Positions 26,297-34,993 of a stretch of 64,000 nt of DNA are shown one piece after another; position 1 is the stretch's first letter; every line of letters begins with the position of its first letter. The translations under genes were made by a program, and so were the position numbers. This stretch comes from Haloferax marinisediminis. GTDB lineage: Archaea > Halobacteriota > Halobacteria > Halobacteriales > Haloferacaceae. The notes beneath the pieces are model-generated. The model made no database searches. It was not told where the DNA came from and was given only the letters and a program-made list of their open reading frames with translations. The stretch is from positions 434,001 to 498,000 of the forward strand of contig NZ_WKJP01000001.1 of NCBI RefSeq assembly GCF_009674585.1. The letters run 5' to 3'.

Positions 26297-26998
26297 ATGA
26301 TTCGCGTCGACGGACTCGTCCATCGCTACGGCGACACGGTTGCACTCGACGGTATCGACCTCACCATCGACGACGGCGAATGTGTCGTCCTCGCGGGAGC
26401 GAACGGGTCAGGAAAAACATCGCTCGTTCGCCACTTCAACGGCCTCCTCGAACCCGACGAAGGTACGGTATCGGTCAACGGCCACGCTGTCTCCGAGAAT
26501 CTCGTCGCCGCGCGAACCGCCGTGTCGATGGTGTTCCAACATCCAGAAGACCAACTCGTCGCGGCGACTGTGGGCGCCGACGTGGCGTTCGGCCCGGAGA
26601 ACCTCGGCCTCTCGCGTGACGAAATCGACCGCCGTGTCCACGACTCGCTCGCCGCAGTCAACCTCGATGGTCGCGAATCCGAGCGTGTCGATGCGCTGTC
26701 CGGCGGCGAAGTCGAGCGCCTCGCCATCGCAGGTGCACTGGCGATGGAACCGGACCACCTCGTCCTTGACGAACCGTTCACCGGCCTCGACGAACCCTCC
26801 CGGCAGTCGGTCCTCGCGCGACTCCGCGAACTTCGCGCGTCTGGAACCAGCCTCGTCGTCGTCACCCACGACTTGCGTGACGTGACCACGCTCGCCGACC
26901 GAGTCGTCGTCCTCGCTGGTGGTCGTGTCGCCCTCGACGACACACCCGAAGCGGCCGCAGACCGACTCCCGTCTCTCGGTGTTCGCCCGCCGTGCTGA
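26297..26998 (+). CDS. bioM: Energy-coupling factor ATP-binding protein of the biotin transporter
   Basis: A 233-aa ABC ATPase that powers the ECF biotin transporter. Motifs: Walker A GANGSGKTS (about 35-43), Q-loop VFQHPEDQL, signature LSGGEVERLAIAGAL, Walker B HLVLDEPFTG and switch His in VVVTHDLRD. The Q-loop form VFQHPEDQ is characteristic of EcfA/BioM-type subunits. ATG 26297 (MIRVDGLVHRYGD) is the conserved start; the frame is open upstream inside bioY but is only a shadow there. The stop overlaps the GTG start of bioN by seven bases, so translation is coupled. Confidence 0.95.
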   Translation: MIRVDGLVHRYGDTVALDGIDLTIDDGECVVLAGANGSGKTSLVRHFNGLLEPDEGTVSVNGHAVSENLVAARTAVSMVFQHPEDQLVAATVGADVAFGPENLGLSRDEIDRRVHDSLAAVNLDGRESERVDALSGGEVERLAIAGALAMEPDHLVLDEPFTGLDEPSRQSVLARLRELRASGTSLVVVTHDLRDVTTLADRVVVLAGGRVALDDTPEAAADRLPSLGVRPPC

Positions 26999-27696
26999 CC
27001 TACGAACCCGGAGATTCGTTCGCCCATCGACTGGACCCTCGGTCGAAACTCGCCGTGCAGATTTCGTTCGCGGCGGCAGGTCTCGCACACACGACACCAG
27101 TCGGACTCGCAGTTCTCGGGGTCGTCGCCGGGGTCAGTCTCCGTGCGTCGAACACGTCTCCGCGAGCGGCACTGTACGCGCTCCGCTATGCGATTCCGTT
27201 TCTCGTCGCCGCCCCAGTGATCGAGGCAGTTCGTCTCGGTGCGCCGTGGTTCGACCCCGCTGCAGCGGTGGCACCGGCCCTCGCAAGCATCCGCGTGCTG
27301 CTCGTCTTCCTCGTCGCTGCAGCGTACGTCAGGACGACGTCCATCCGCGAGTCTCGGGCGGCGATTCAACGACTCGTCCCCGGCCGAGTCGGTGTCACGC
27401 TCGGCATCGGTGTCGCGCTCGTCTTTCGGTTTCTCCCACTGGTTCGGCGCGACCTCCTCCGCGTCCGTGAAGCACAGGCGGCCCGTCTCGGCGAGAATCG
27501 GCGACTGGACGAACGACTCTCGCTCGTCGCAGCGGGAGGCCTTCGCCGGGCGTTCGCGCGAGCAGATTCTCTCGCCCTCGCCCTCCGTGCCCGCTGTTTC
27601 GCGTGGAATCCGACGCTTCCCGTCCTTCGGTTCTCTCGACGCGACGTGCCTGCACTCGGACTCGCGTTCGCCCTGCTCGTCAGCGCCTTCGTGTAG
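26992..27696 (+). CDS. bioN: Energy-coupling factor transmembrane protein of the biotin transporter
   Basis: A 234-aa EcfT-type membrane protein that couples the ATPase to BioY. It has about five helices and the two EcfT motifs: an Ala-Arg-Gly-like coupling segment VREAQAARLGENRR (about 160-173) and LALALRARCF (about 196-205). The N-terminus MLTYEPGDSFAHRLDPRSKL carries the DPRSKL motif diagnostic of EcfT. The start is GTG 26992, inside the end of bioM. It ends the biotin operon; the next gene has its own promoter. Confidence 0.94.
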   Translation: MLTYEPGDSFAHRLDPRSKLAVQISFAAAGLAHTTPVGLAVLGVVAGVSLRASNTSPRAALYALRYAIPFLVAAPVIEAVRLGAPWFDPAAAVAPALASIRVLLVFLVAAAYVRTTSIRESRAAIQRLVPGRVGVTLGIGVALVFRFLPLVRRDLLRVREAQAARLGENRRLDERLSLVAAGGLRRAFARADSLALALRARCFAWNPTLPVLRFSRRDVPALGLAFALLVSAFV

Positions 27697-27791
27697 GGTC
27701 TCGGCACTGCTGTGGAGGTGGATAACCTCACTGCCGAAACGACACCAAAACGGACAGGCTATCGACGTGAAACTAGACGACGGTGGTAAGA

Positions 27792-27797
27792 TTTAAC
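27792..27797 (+). promoter_or_regulatory. TATA-like element of the membrane Fe-S oxidoreductase gene
   Basis: TTTAAC lies 24-29 nt before ATG 27821, the usual spacing for leaderless haloarchaeal genes. It supports ATG 27821 over an in-frame TTG six bases earlier. Confidence 0.5.
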
Positions 27798-27820
27798 ATC
27801 TGGTTCTTCGGTGATTGATT

Positions 27821-29935
27821 ATGGTATTTGCGGCCCAGGCGGAGGTCACCCGGGAGACCTTTTGGACTATTAGCCCGGTTGGTGAGGCCCTGTTTTACGG
27901 CCTCGCCGTCATCGCCTCCCTCGTGTTCCTCTACGGGGTGTACGACCGGTTCGCCCGCTACGCACGCGGCGAGTCGGACCCATTCGACCGACTGTCCGAC
28001 CTCCCGGGACGGATTGTTCGTGCGACGAAACTGGTGTTCTCCAACGAGAACCAGTTCAAACGAGACCTGTACGCTGGTGTGATGCACTCGTTCATCATGT
28101 GGGGCTTCCTGACGCTCCTCATCGGGACGACCATCCTCGCCATCGACATCGACATCTGGCGGCGCGTGACTGGGAGTTCGTTCTTCGTCGGCGACTTCTA
28201 CCTCTCGTACTCCTTCGTCATGGACCTCATGGGACTCCTGTTCGTCGTCGGCGTCGGCATGGCGCTCTGGCGGCGCTACGGCGTCCGGCACCCACGTCTG
28301 TGGGGGAAGCACACCGGCTTCGAGGACGCCGCGTTCGTCTGGACGCTCTTCTTACTCGGCGTCGGCGGCTACGTCCTCGAAGCCATCCGCATCGTCGGCA
28401 CCGACTTCCCCGACTTCGAGACGGTGAGTTTCGTCGGCTACTTCGTCGCCCTCGTCTTCGACGCTGCGGGCATGAGTCAGGCCCTCGCCGAGACGCTCTA
28501 CTGGTTCGGCTGGTGGTCGCACGCCATCCTCGCACTGGCGTTCGTCGCTGCCGTCCCGTACGCGAAACCGCTGCACATGCTCACCTCGTTCGCCAACATC
28601 GTCACCGCCGACGAGAAGGCTGGCAAGCGCCTCCCGAAGGTGCCCGCCGACGCCGCCCCGGACGAGATTGGCTACGTCTCCGAAGACGACTTTTCGTGGA
28701 AGGCGATGCTCGACTTCGACGCCTGTACGAAGTGTGGCCGCTGCTCCGACGCCTGTCCGGCGAAGGCGTCCGGTCGTAACCTCGACCCGCGTGACGTCAT
28801 CTTAGACCTGAAGACGTACCGCGATTCGCTGGCCGACGGCGGCGAATCTATCGACATCGTCGCCGACGGTGGCACCTCGGTCATCGCCAGCGAGTCGATG
28901 GAGTCGTGTATGGCGTGTATGGCCTGCATGGACGCCTGCCCGGTCGATATCGAGCACCTGACGCACTTCACCCACATGAACCGCCGTCTCACCGAGACGG
29001 GCCAGCAGCAAGAACCCGTCCAAGAGGCGATGATGAACATCTTCTCGAACGGCAACGCCTTCGGCGACCCACAACGCAAGCGCCCCGACTGGACCGACGA
29101 CCTCGACTTCGAGGTGCCCGACGCCCGCGAGGAGTCTGTCGAGTTCCTCTGGTACGTCGGTGACTACCCGTCGTACGACGAGCGCAACCGCGCCGTCGCC
29201 CGGTCGATGGCCCGTATCTTCGAGGAAGCGGGCGTCTCCTACGGCATCCTCTACGAGGACGAACAGCACGACGGCAACGACGTGCGCCGCGTCGGCGAAG
29301 AGGGCCTCTACGAGATGCTCGTCGAGGACAACGTGGCCGCGATGGCCGACTGCGACTTCGAGAAAATCGTCTGTACAGACCCCCACTCGTACAACACGTT
29401 CATGAACGAGTATCCGGAGATGGACGAGTCGTTCGACTACCCCGTCTTCCACTACACGCAACTCGTCGAAGAACTCGTCAACGGCGGCCGTCTCGGCCTC
29501 TCGGGAAGCGAACTCTCGGCGCAGACGGTCACCTACCACGACCCGTGTCACCTCGGCCGATACAACGGCGAGTACGAAGCACCGCGCGAAGTCATCCGCG
29601 CAACCGGTGTCTCGCTCGCTGAGATGCCACGCAACCGCGACGAGTCCTTCTGTTGCGGCGGTGGCGGTGGCGGCCTCTGGTTAGACCAGGAAGAAGAGTC
29701 GAAGCCATCGGAAGAACGCCTCCGTGAGGCGCTCGAAGACACCGAGGCTGGAAACACGGTCGAGCGCTTCGTCGTCGCCTGTCCGATGTGTGCGACGATG
29801 TACGAAGACGGCCGCAAGACCGGCGACTACGAAGACGACATCGACATCGTCGATATCTCGGAACTCATCGTCGAAGCACTCGACACGAAGGCCGGTGCAG
29901 TTGGGTCCGGGACGACGCCCGCGTCGGCCGACTGA
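27821..29935 (+). CDS. Membrane-bound Fe-S oxidoreductase (EtfD/HdrD-type, NarI-like N-terminus)
   Basis: A 704-aa protein. Residues about 1-260 contain six membrane helices resembling NarI-type cytochrome b subunits, with His in MHSFIMWGF and WWSHAILALAF as possible haem ligands. Two 4Fe-4S motifs follow (CTKCGRCSDACP, about 304-315; CMACMACMDACP, about 363-374). The C-terminal half is HdrD-like: one intact CCG motif (HDPCHLGRY...ESFCCGGGGGG) preceded by a degenerate copy that keeps only a Cys-Thr-Asp-Pro-His segment. This is the domain order of EtfD/FadF-type oxidoreductases, which pass electrons from electron-transfer flavoprotein to menaquinone. The acyl-CoA dehydrogenase and ferredoxin nearby fit that role. 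Electron-transfer partners are inferred. Confidence 0.82.
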   Translation: MVFAAQAEVTRETFWTISPVGEALFYGLAVIASLVFLYGVYDRFARYARGESDPFDRLSDLPGRIVRATKLVFSNENQFKRDLYAGVMHSFIMWGFLTLLIGTTILAIDIDIWRRVTGSSFFVGDFYLSYSFVMDLMGLLFVVGVGMALWRRYGVRHPRLWGKHTGFEDAAFVWTLFLLGVGGYVLEAIRIVGTDFPDFETVSFVGYFVALVFDAAGMSQALAETLYWFGWWSHAILALAFVAAVPYAKPLHMLTSFANIVTADEKAGKRLPKVPADAAPDEIGYVSEDDFSWKAMLDFDACTKCGRCSDACPAKASGRNLDPRDVILDLKTYRDSLADGGESIDIVADGGTSVIASESMESCMACMACMDACPVDIEHLTHFTHMNRRLTETGQQQEPVQEAMMNIFSNGNAFGDPQRKRPDWTDDLDFEVPDAREESVEFLWYVGDYPSYDERNRAVARSMARIFEEAGVSYGILYEDEQHDGNDVRRVGEEGLYEMLVEDNVAAMADCDFEKIVCTDPHSYNTFMNEYPEMDESFDYPVFHYTQLVEELVNGGRLGLSGSELSAQTVTYHDPCHLGRYNGEYEAPREVIRATGVSLAEMPRNRDESFCCGGGGGGLWLDQEEESKPSEERLREALEDTEAGNTVERFVVACPMCATMYEDGRKTGDYEDDIDIVDISELIVEALDTKAGAVGSGTTPASAD

Positions 29936-30070
29936 GCAGTCTTTCTTTTCGTTCGTTTCAGCAGCGCTTCCAAGCGGTCGCTCTCGGCAGTACTGCGTGA
30001 GTCGTCAGCAAAAAGACAGTCGAGATGCGTAGTCGGAACTGAATCGCCTCGAAAACCGTGCAGCGGAGCG

Positions 30071-30523
30071 TTATTCGCGGTCGTACTCTTTCTTGAAGCC
30101 ACGGAACTCGGTCCGGTGGGCTTCTTCGTCGGCGAGGATGGTCACCGCGAGGTCTTCGGTGACGGGGTCGTTCGCTTCCTCGGCGGCGGTGATGAGCGAG
30201 CGGTACGTCTGGATTGCGTCCTCTTCGGCCGTGAGGACGCCGTTGATGACCGAGAGCACGTCCGTGCTATCTTCCGGCGGTTGGAGGTCGTGCTGACGCG
30301 CTTCGAAGTCACCAGAGCCCGGCGGTTTCTCGTCGAGTTGTTTCAGGCGGTTCCCGAGTTGCTCGGCGTGCGTGAGTTCTTCTTGGATGTCGACCTTGAG
30401 AGACTCCTTGATTTCCTCGGCCCGAACGCCATCGAGGACGATGGAGTTCGTCATGTAGTTCATCACCGTCTCGAGCTCGTCCTGATAGGCGCGCTTCAAC
30501 AGCGCAGTTACGTCCTCAGACAT
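30071..30523 (-). CDS. Ferritin-like diiron-fold protein
   Basis: A 150-aa helical protein with Glu residues spaced as in a four-helix diiron bundle: YQDELETVMNYM, VDIQEELTHAEQLGNRL, TAEEDAIQTYRSLI and LADEEAHRTEFRGF. The ExxH pairs (EELTHAEQ and DEEAHRTEF) are the usual metal ligands of rubrerythrin, bacterioferritin and DPS relatives. The short length and lack of a rubredoxin tail fit a stand-alone ferritin-like domain. The likely role is iron handling or peroxide protection, but this cannot be fixed from sequence. ATG 30523 is preferred to a start ten codons earlier because the bundle begins directly after it. Confidence 0.82.
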   Translation of the reverse strand: MSEDVTALLKRAYQDELETVMNYMTNSIVLDGVRAEEIKESLKVDIQEELTHAEQLGNRLKQLDEKPPGSGDFEARQHDLQPPEDSTDVLSVINGVLTAEEDAIQTYRSLITAAEEANDPVTEDLAVTILADEEAHRTEFRGFKKEYDRE

Positions 30524-30640
30524 GGCACCCCAGTATTGACGCGCTGACAACAAATAGCTGTTCGCCGACGGGAGGTCCTCCGGGACCCAAAGAAGGAAAC
30601 GTGTCGAGAAGGCCGCCGTACGGACTCGAAGTTCGGATGT

Positions 30641-31015
30641 TCAGTCGTCGTATTCGACCAGTTCGACCACGTACCCATCGGGGTCTTTGACGAACGCGGC
30701 GGTGGCGTTCGCGGGGTCGATGTACTGTGGTGGTTTCACTACGTCGGGGTGTTCGGCTTCGAGCAGTTCCTCGAAGACGCGTTCGACGTCGTCGACTTCG
30801 AGCGCGATGTGGTCGAGTCCCGCCGGTTCGACCCGTGCCGTCGACGTTGGGTCGTACTTGAGTTGGAGTTCCATGTCGGTGTCGTCGCTGCCGATGTAGA
30901 CGTTCTTCACGCCACCGAGTTCGAACTCGGCTGTCTGTTCGAGGCCGAGTTCGGCGTAGAAGTCGAGCGTCGATTCGAGGTCAGAGACGATGAGTGCGGT
31001 GTGGATGAGACCCAT
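30641..31015 (-). CDS. VOC/glyoxalase-superfamily protein
   Basis: A 124-aa member of the vicinal oxygen chelate superfamily. Metal-site residues in the expected places are H4 (MGLIHTALIVSDL), Glu in MELQLKY, H in GLDHIALEVDDV and the last Glu in GYVVELVEY, which is the H-E-H-E set of glyoxalase I. The name lactoylglutathione lyase would be unsafe because haloarchaea lack glutathione. It may act on other thiol adducts or on unrelated substrates. ATG 31015 is chosen because the fold starts MGLIHT. Confidence 0.82.
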   Translation of the reverse strand: MGLIHTALIVSDLESTLDFYAELGLEQTAEFELGGVKNVYIGSDDTDMELQLKYDPTSTARVEPAGLDHIALEVDDVERVFEELLEAEHPDVVKPPQYIDPANATAAFVKDPDGYVVELVEYDD

Positions 31016-31078
31016 GGCCGAGTTCACGTAGGCGGGCGGGATAAAATCAGACCTCGGCGTCAGAAATCAGCGGGAGTC

Positions 31079-31429
<351 letters not shown>

Positions 31430-31584
31430 CTAAAATGTCCGCATCGGCGGTCGAAAACTACTGGACGAGAACGGGATTGAGACGCCGAACTGGTCAGAAA
31501 CAAGTTGGCACCACTCCCACAGCGAAAGTGAGACACCGTTCGGTAACACGTTCGGTCGTGGAGTCGAAGCGATGGAGGGTGGCA

Positions 31585-31875
31585 CTACACCTGTGCGGCC
31601 TCGATGTGGTCGAGGATATGCGAGATGTAGTGTTGGTCTCGTGTCGGGGCGGTTCCCCGATAGGCACGAAGTGCGTCTACAAGATAGTCGAGTTCGGCGC
31701 TGTCGAAGTCTTCGTCGCCCGTTTCGACCCGTGCGAGCAGGCCGGGGGCTGGTTTCGGGTCTTCGTCTGCGTCAACCGCCCGCTCGATCGCTTCGAGCAA
31801 GGCGGCGTGAACAACCCACGACTCTTCACGAGAGAGGTCGAGCGCCGCGGGACGGTCCTGGGCCGATGTAGTCAT
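31585..31875 (-). CDS. Small haloarchaeal protein (DUF7853-like)
   Basis: A 96-aa acidic protein with a start MTTSAQDRPAALDLSREESW followed by VVHAALLEAIERAVD and ending DQHYISHILDHIEAAQV. The second part, a run of helices with conserved Trp and His, resembles the haloarchaeal DUF7853 family. There is no signal peptide. A TATA element TTTATA lies about 38 nt upstream of the ATG, implying a short leader of around ten bases. No function can be assigned; the neighbours are the ferredoxin and the acyl-CoA dehydrogenase on the same strand. Confidence 0.65.
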   Translation of the reverse strand: MTTSAQDRPAALDLSREESWVVHAALLEAIERAVDADEDPKPAPGLLARVETGDEDFDSAELDYLVDALRAYRGTAPTRDQHYISHILDHIEAAQV

Positions 31876-31983
31876 TGTGGGGCCTCTACCGTATCCTATG
31901 AGTCCGCAAATATAAATGTATGTGTACTGTTGTCACAGACCACGCACGACTCCGAAAGCGCCGGGGGCGCTCACTCTCAGTCG

Positions 31984-33147
31984 TTATTCGAACGCTTCGA
32001 TTCCCGTCAAGTCAGCACCGATGACGAGCGTGTGGATGTCGTCGGTTCCTTCGTAGGTGTACACTGTCTCGATGTTCTCCATGTGGCGCATCGGCGAGTA
32101 GTCGGTGGTGATACCGTTTCCACCGAGCACTTCACGGGCGGTCCGTGTCACATCGCGCGCGACGCGGACGTTGTGCCGCTTCGCCATCGACACGTGCTGG
32201 TGTCGGAGGTCACCGCGCTCTTTGAGTTCGGCGAGGCGGTGCGCCTGCAGTTGGGCGTTCGTAATCTGCGTCGCCATCTCGGCGAACTTGCCCTGCTGGA
32301 GCTGGAATCGTGCGATTGGGCCGCCGAACTGCTCGCGGTCTTTCGCGTACTGAAGCGCATCTTCGAAGGCGTCGCGGGCCGCCCCGACGACACCCCACGA
32401 GATACCGAATCGGGCCTGCGTGAGACACGACAGTGGGCCTTTCATCCCTTCGACACCGGGGAGTACGTCGTCTTCGGAGACCCACACGTCGTCGAGGCCG
32501 ATTTCACCCGTCACCGACGCTCGCATGGAGAGTTTGTCCTCGATCTTGTTCGTCGTCACGCCGTCGAGGTCCGTCTCGACGAGGAACCCACGAACTGGTG
32601 ACCCGTCGGCAGACACATCACGCGCCCAGACGACGGCCACGTCCGCGATGGGGGAGTTCGTAATCCACGTCTTCGACCCGTTGAGGACGTAGCCATCGGC
32701 GTCCTTCTCTGCGCGTGTCTCCATCCCCGCTGGATTCGACCCGTGTTGCGGTTCGGTCAGTCCGAAACAACCGACGGCCTCACCGTTCCCGAGTGCTGGA
32801 AGCCATCGCTCTTTCTGCTCGTCGGACCCGTAGGCGTGGATTGGGTAGATGACGAGCGACCCCTGCACGCTCGCCATCGACCGGAGCCCAGAGTCGCCTG
32901 CTTCGAGTTCCTGCATCAAGAGGCCGTAGGCACGCTCACCGAGTCCGGGGAGCCCATAGCCCTCGAGGTTGGGTGCGTAGAAGCCGAGCTCACCCATCTT
33001 CGGGATGAGGTCCATCGGGAACGTCCCCTGTTCGAAGTGGTCGCCGATGTCGGGCTTCACCTTCTCTTCGACGAACCGTCGAGCCTCGTCGCGGACGAGT
33101 TTCTCTTCCCCAGTCAGGTCCGCTTCCAATTCCAGATAATCGAGCAT
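31984..33147 (-). CDS. Acyl-CoA dehydrogenase (glutaryl-CoA dehydrogenase-like)
   Basis: A 387-aa flavoenzyme that oxidises an acyl-CoA and passes electrons to electron-transfer flavoprotein. The family signature CFGLTEPQHGSNPAGM and the C-terminal active-site region ETVYTYEGTDDIHTL are present; the Glu of YEGT is the catalytic base. The sequence around LEVLGGNGIT is replaced by REVLGGNGIT, close to glutaryl-CoA dehydrogenases. Start ATG 33147 (MLDYLELEADL) is chosen over nine extra N-terminal residues. It is 3 to 4 kb from the EtfD-type oxidoreductase, the natural electron exit. The substrate acyl chain cannot be decided. Confidence 0.9.
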   Translation of the reverse strand: MLDYLELEADLTGEEKLVRDEARRFVEEKVKPDIGDHFEQGTFPMDLIPKMGELGFYAPNLEGYGLPGLGERAYGLLMQELEAGDSGLRSMASVQGSLVIYPIHAYGSDEQKERWLPALGNGEAVGCFGLTEPQHGSNPAGMETRAEKDADGYVLNGSKTWITNSPIADVAVVWARDVSADGSPVRGFLVETDLDGVTTNKIEDKLSMRASVTGEIGLDDVWVSEDDVLPGVEGMKGPLSCLTQARFGISWGVVGAARDAFEDALQYAKDREQFGGPIARFQLQQGKFAEMATQITNAQLQAHRLAELKERGDLRHQHVSMAKRHNVRVARDVTRTAREVLGGNGITTDYSPMRHMENIETVYTYEGTDDIHTLVIGADLTGIEAFE

Positions 33148-33256
33148 GACAGATGGTCCGACTGGGGCGGTCAAAAGCGATTCGCTCCTGTGGTACGTGG
33201 TGGCACGGGAGTGGCGGGGACCTGCTGCAAGAATCGGAAGACGAGTCGCAGACAGT

Positions 33257-33327
33257 AGAAGAGTAGGAAGTGGAAGAGTAGGAAGTGGAAGAGTAGGGAG
33301 TCGAAAAGCAGGAAGTGGAAGATTAGG
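33257..33327. repeat. 15-bp tandem repeat array
   Basis: Units of the type GGAAGAGTAGGAAGT run from 33257 to 33327: four complete 15-bp units (33257-33271, 33272-33286, 33287-33301, 33302-33316) and a partial fifth. Units 1-3 are nearly identical and unit 4 has several changes. The partial fifth unit overlaps the stop codon (TAA, 33323-33325 on the minus strand) of the amidotransferase gene, so copy number changes would fall mostly between genes. Confidence 0.85.
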
Positions 33328-34036
33328 CCGCAGGTTCGACCGAGTTAGCCCGAACCCGAGTCACGTAGGCGACGAAGTTGTCGAACAGGCGCTTCGCCTT
33401 GCAGGCGGCGTCGTAGTTTTCGGGGGTGATACCGTCGAGGACACCCTGAATCTGCTCGTCCGGGAGGAAGTCCTTCGAGCGCGCGATTTTTTCGGCCGTC
33501 TTGGTGTCGTACTCGGGGTGGAACTGTACGCCAAAGGCGTGGGTGCGGCGGAAGGCGTGGACGCCAAACTCGTTCTCCGCGAGGAGTTCGGCACCCGGCG
33601 GAAGGTCGGCTACGACGTCGCCGTGCGACGTGAACACGGTGAATTGCTCGTCGAGTCCGGCGAGCAAGTCGTCAGCGCCGTCGTCGGTGGTTCGGTCGAT
33701 GTGGCTGTATCCTAACTCGAAGTCGCCCATATCTTCGACCGTTCCGCCGAGTGCTTCGGCGACCACCTGGTGGCCGAAACAGACGCCGAGAAGCGGAATG
33801 TCGCGTTCGTCGGCCTCAGACACGTACGAGACGAGGTTCTGTATCCACGCCTCGTCCCAGTAGACGGACGACGACGACCCGGTGATGACGACGCCGTCGT
33901 AGTCGAAGTGGTCGGGAAGGTGGCCGTCGGTCACGTCGAACTCCACGAGGTCGGCATCCAGTTCGCGCCTGAAGTTACGGCGCGTGTTCTCGTCGCCGTG
34001 TGAGGCGTCCAAGAAGGCAAATCGCGGTCTAGTCAT
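33323..34036 (-). CDS. Class I glutamine amidotransferase-like protein
   Basis: A 237-aa protein with a class I glutamine amidotransferase fold: nucleophile Cys in LLGVCFGHQ (about residue 90) and the His-Glu pair in GVQFHPEYD. The N-terminus MTRPRFAFLDASHGDENTRR and the ITGSSSSVY stretch match stand-alone GMP-synthase-like amidotransferases. No synthetase partner domain is attached, so it may be a free glutaminase/amidotransferase or a gamma-glutamyl hydrolase-type peptidase. ATG 34036 is selected because upstream codons lack conservation. Its stop lies inside the 15-bp repeat array. Confidence 0.85.
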   Translation of the reverse strand: MTRPRFAFLDASHGDENTRRNFRRELDADLVEFDVTDGHLPDHFDYDGVVITGSSSSVYWDEAWIQNLVSYVSEADERDIPLLGVCFGHQVVAEALGGTVEDMGDFELGYSHIDRTTDDGADDLLAGLDEQFTVFTSHGDVVADLPPGAELLAENEFGVHAFRRTHAFGVQFHPEYDTKTAEKIARSKDFLPDEQIQGVLDGITPENYDAACKAKRLFDNFVAYVTRVRANSVEPAA

Positions 34037-34141
34037 TGGGATGAGACAGTAGATGAAAGATGAAAGAAGTTGCGTCCGGGACGGCATCTGCCGGCGCCCA
34101 TGACGGACGGGTCACCGCGCCGACCCTGACCGCGAGAGCAG

Positions 34142-34915
34142 CTAGTCGTCGAGTGATTCGAGGAAGCCGATGAGAGCGTCGTTGACCACTCGTGACTGCT
34201 CGACGGTGACGAGGTGTCGAGCACCGTCGAACGACTCGAAGGAGCCTCGTGGCAGTCCGTCTGCGAGCGAGCGAGCAGCTTCGACCGGCCAGACCGGGTC
34301 GTCGGTGCCGTGGAGGACGAGCGTCGGCACCGTCACCTCGTAGAGCGGTCCACTCTCGTAGTCCGCGATAGCGGCGGTTTGTGCCGCCCACGCGTCGGGG
34401 GCGGCGTCTTCCATGCCGCGCCACTCGACGATTTGCTCGACGACGGCGGGTTGTTCGGCGCGGAACTCGTCGGAGAGCGCCGGCGCGAGCGACTCGCGGA
34501 GCGCCGCCGGGTCGTCTGGCGCGCCGTACAGTGGTTCAGGGTCGATACCGGTGCCCGACCCAGCGGTTCCGACGAGCGTGAGACTCCGCACGCGCGAGGT
34601 CGCTTGGGCGGCCTCCAACCCGACCATCCCACCGAGACCGAGCCCGACGACGTGGGCCTTTCGGACCCCCGCGTCTCGGAGAACGGCTTCGAGGTCGGAG
34701 ACGAGCATTTCGACCGAATACGGACCCGAGGGGGCGTCAGACTGGCCGGTCCCGCGCACGTCCATTACGAGACTCTCGTACGGTCCTGCGACCGCAGCGT
34801 GCTGCCACCCCCACTGCCATCCGCCGTATCCCGCATCACCGACGAAGACGACGGTCTCACCGTCGCCGTCAGAGTCGTAGTGAAGTTCGACACCGTCAGT
34901 CGTCGCCGTAGGCAT
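34142..34915 (-). CDS. Alpha/beta-hydrolase-fold protein lacking the nucleophile serine
   Basis: A 257-aa alpha/beta-hydrolase fold. The family features are RGTGQSDAP, the cap region and a late His (H234 in GARHLVTV) plus Asp205/206 (GTDDPVWP). The nucleophile elbow, which is normally G-x-S-x-G, reads G91-L92-G93-L94-G95, so the catalytic Ser is Gly (codon GGT at 34637-34639). It is one base from AGT (Ser). As written the protein should not hydrolyse esters by the usual mechanism; it may be a binding protein or an altered catalyst. No cofactor or substrate motif is recognised. Confidence 0.85.
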   Translation of the reverse strand: MPTATTDGVELHYDSDGDGETVVFVGDAGYGGWQWGWQHAAVAGPYESLVMDVRGTGQSDAPSGPYSVEMLVSDLEAVLRDAGVRKAHVVGLGLGGMVGLEAAQATSRVRSLTLVGTAGSGTGIDPEPLYGAPDDPAALRESLAPALSDEFRAEQPAVVEQIVEWRGMEDAAPDAWAAQTAAIADYESGPLYEVTVPTLVLHGTDDPVWPVEAARSLADGLPRGSFESFDGARHLVTVEQSRVVNDALIGFLESLDD

Positions 34916-34993
34916 ACCCGCAGGTCGACTGGCGACGGACTTAGGCGTGACCGTCTGGCGGCCGAGGGAGGTGCGGAAATCGACGGCGACCCG

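Noticed and set aside
33257-33327. Repeat array considered as CRISPR
   Set aside because: The units are 15 bp, directly adjacent and without spacers, so it is a tandem repeat.
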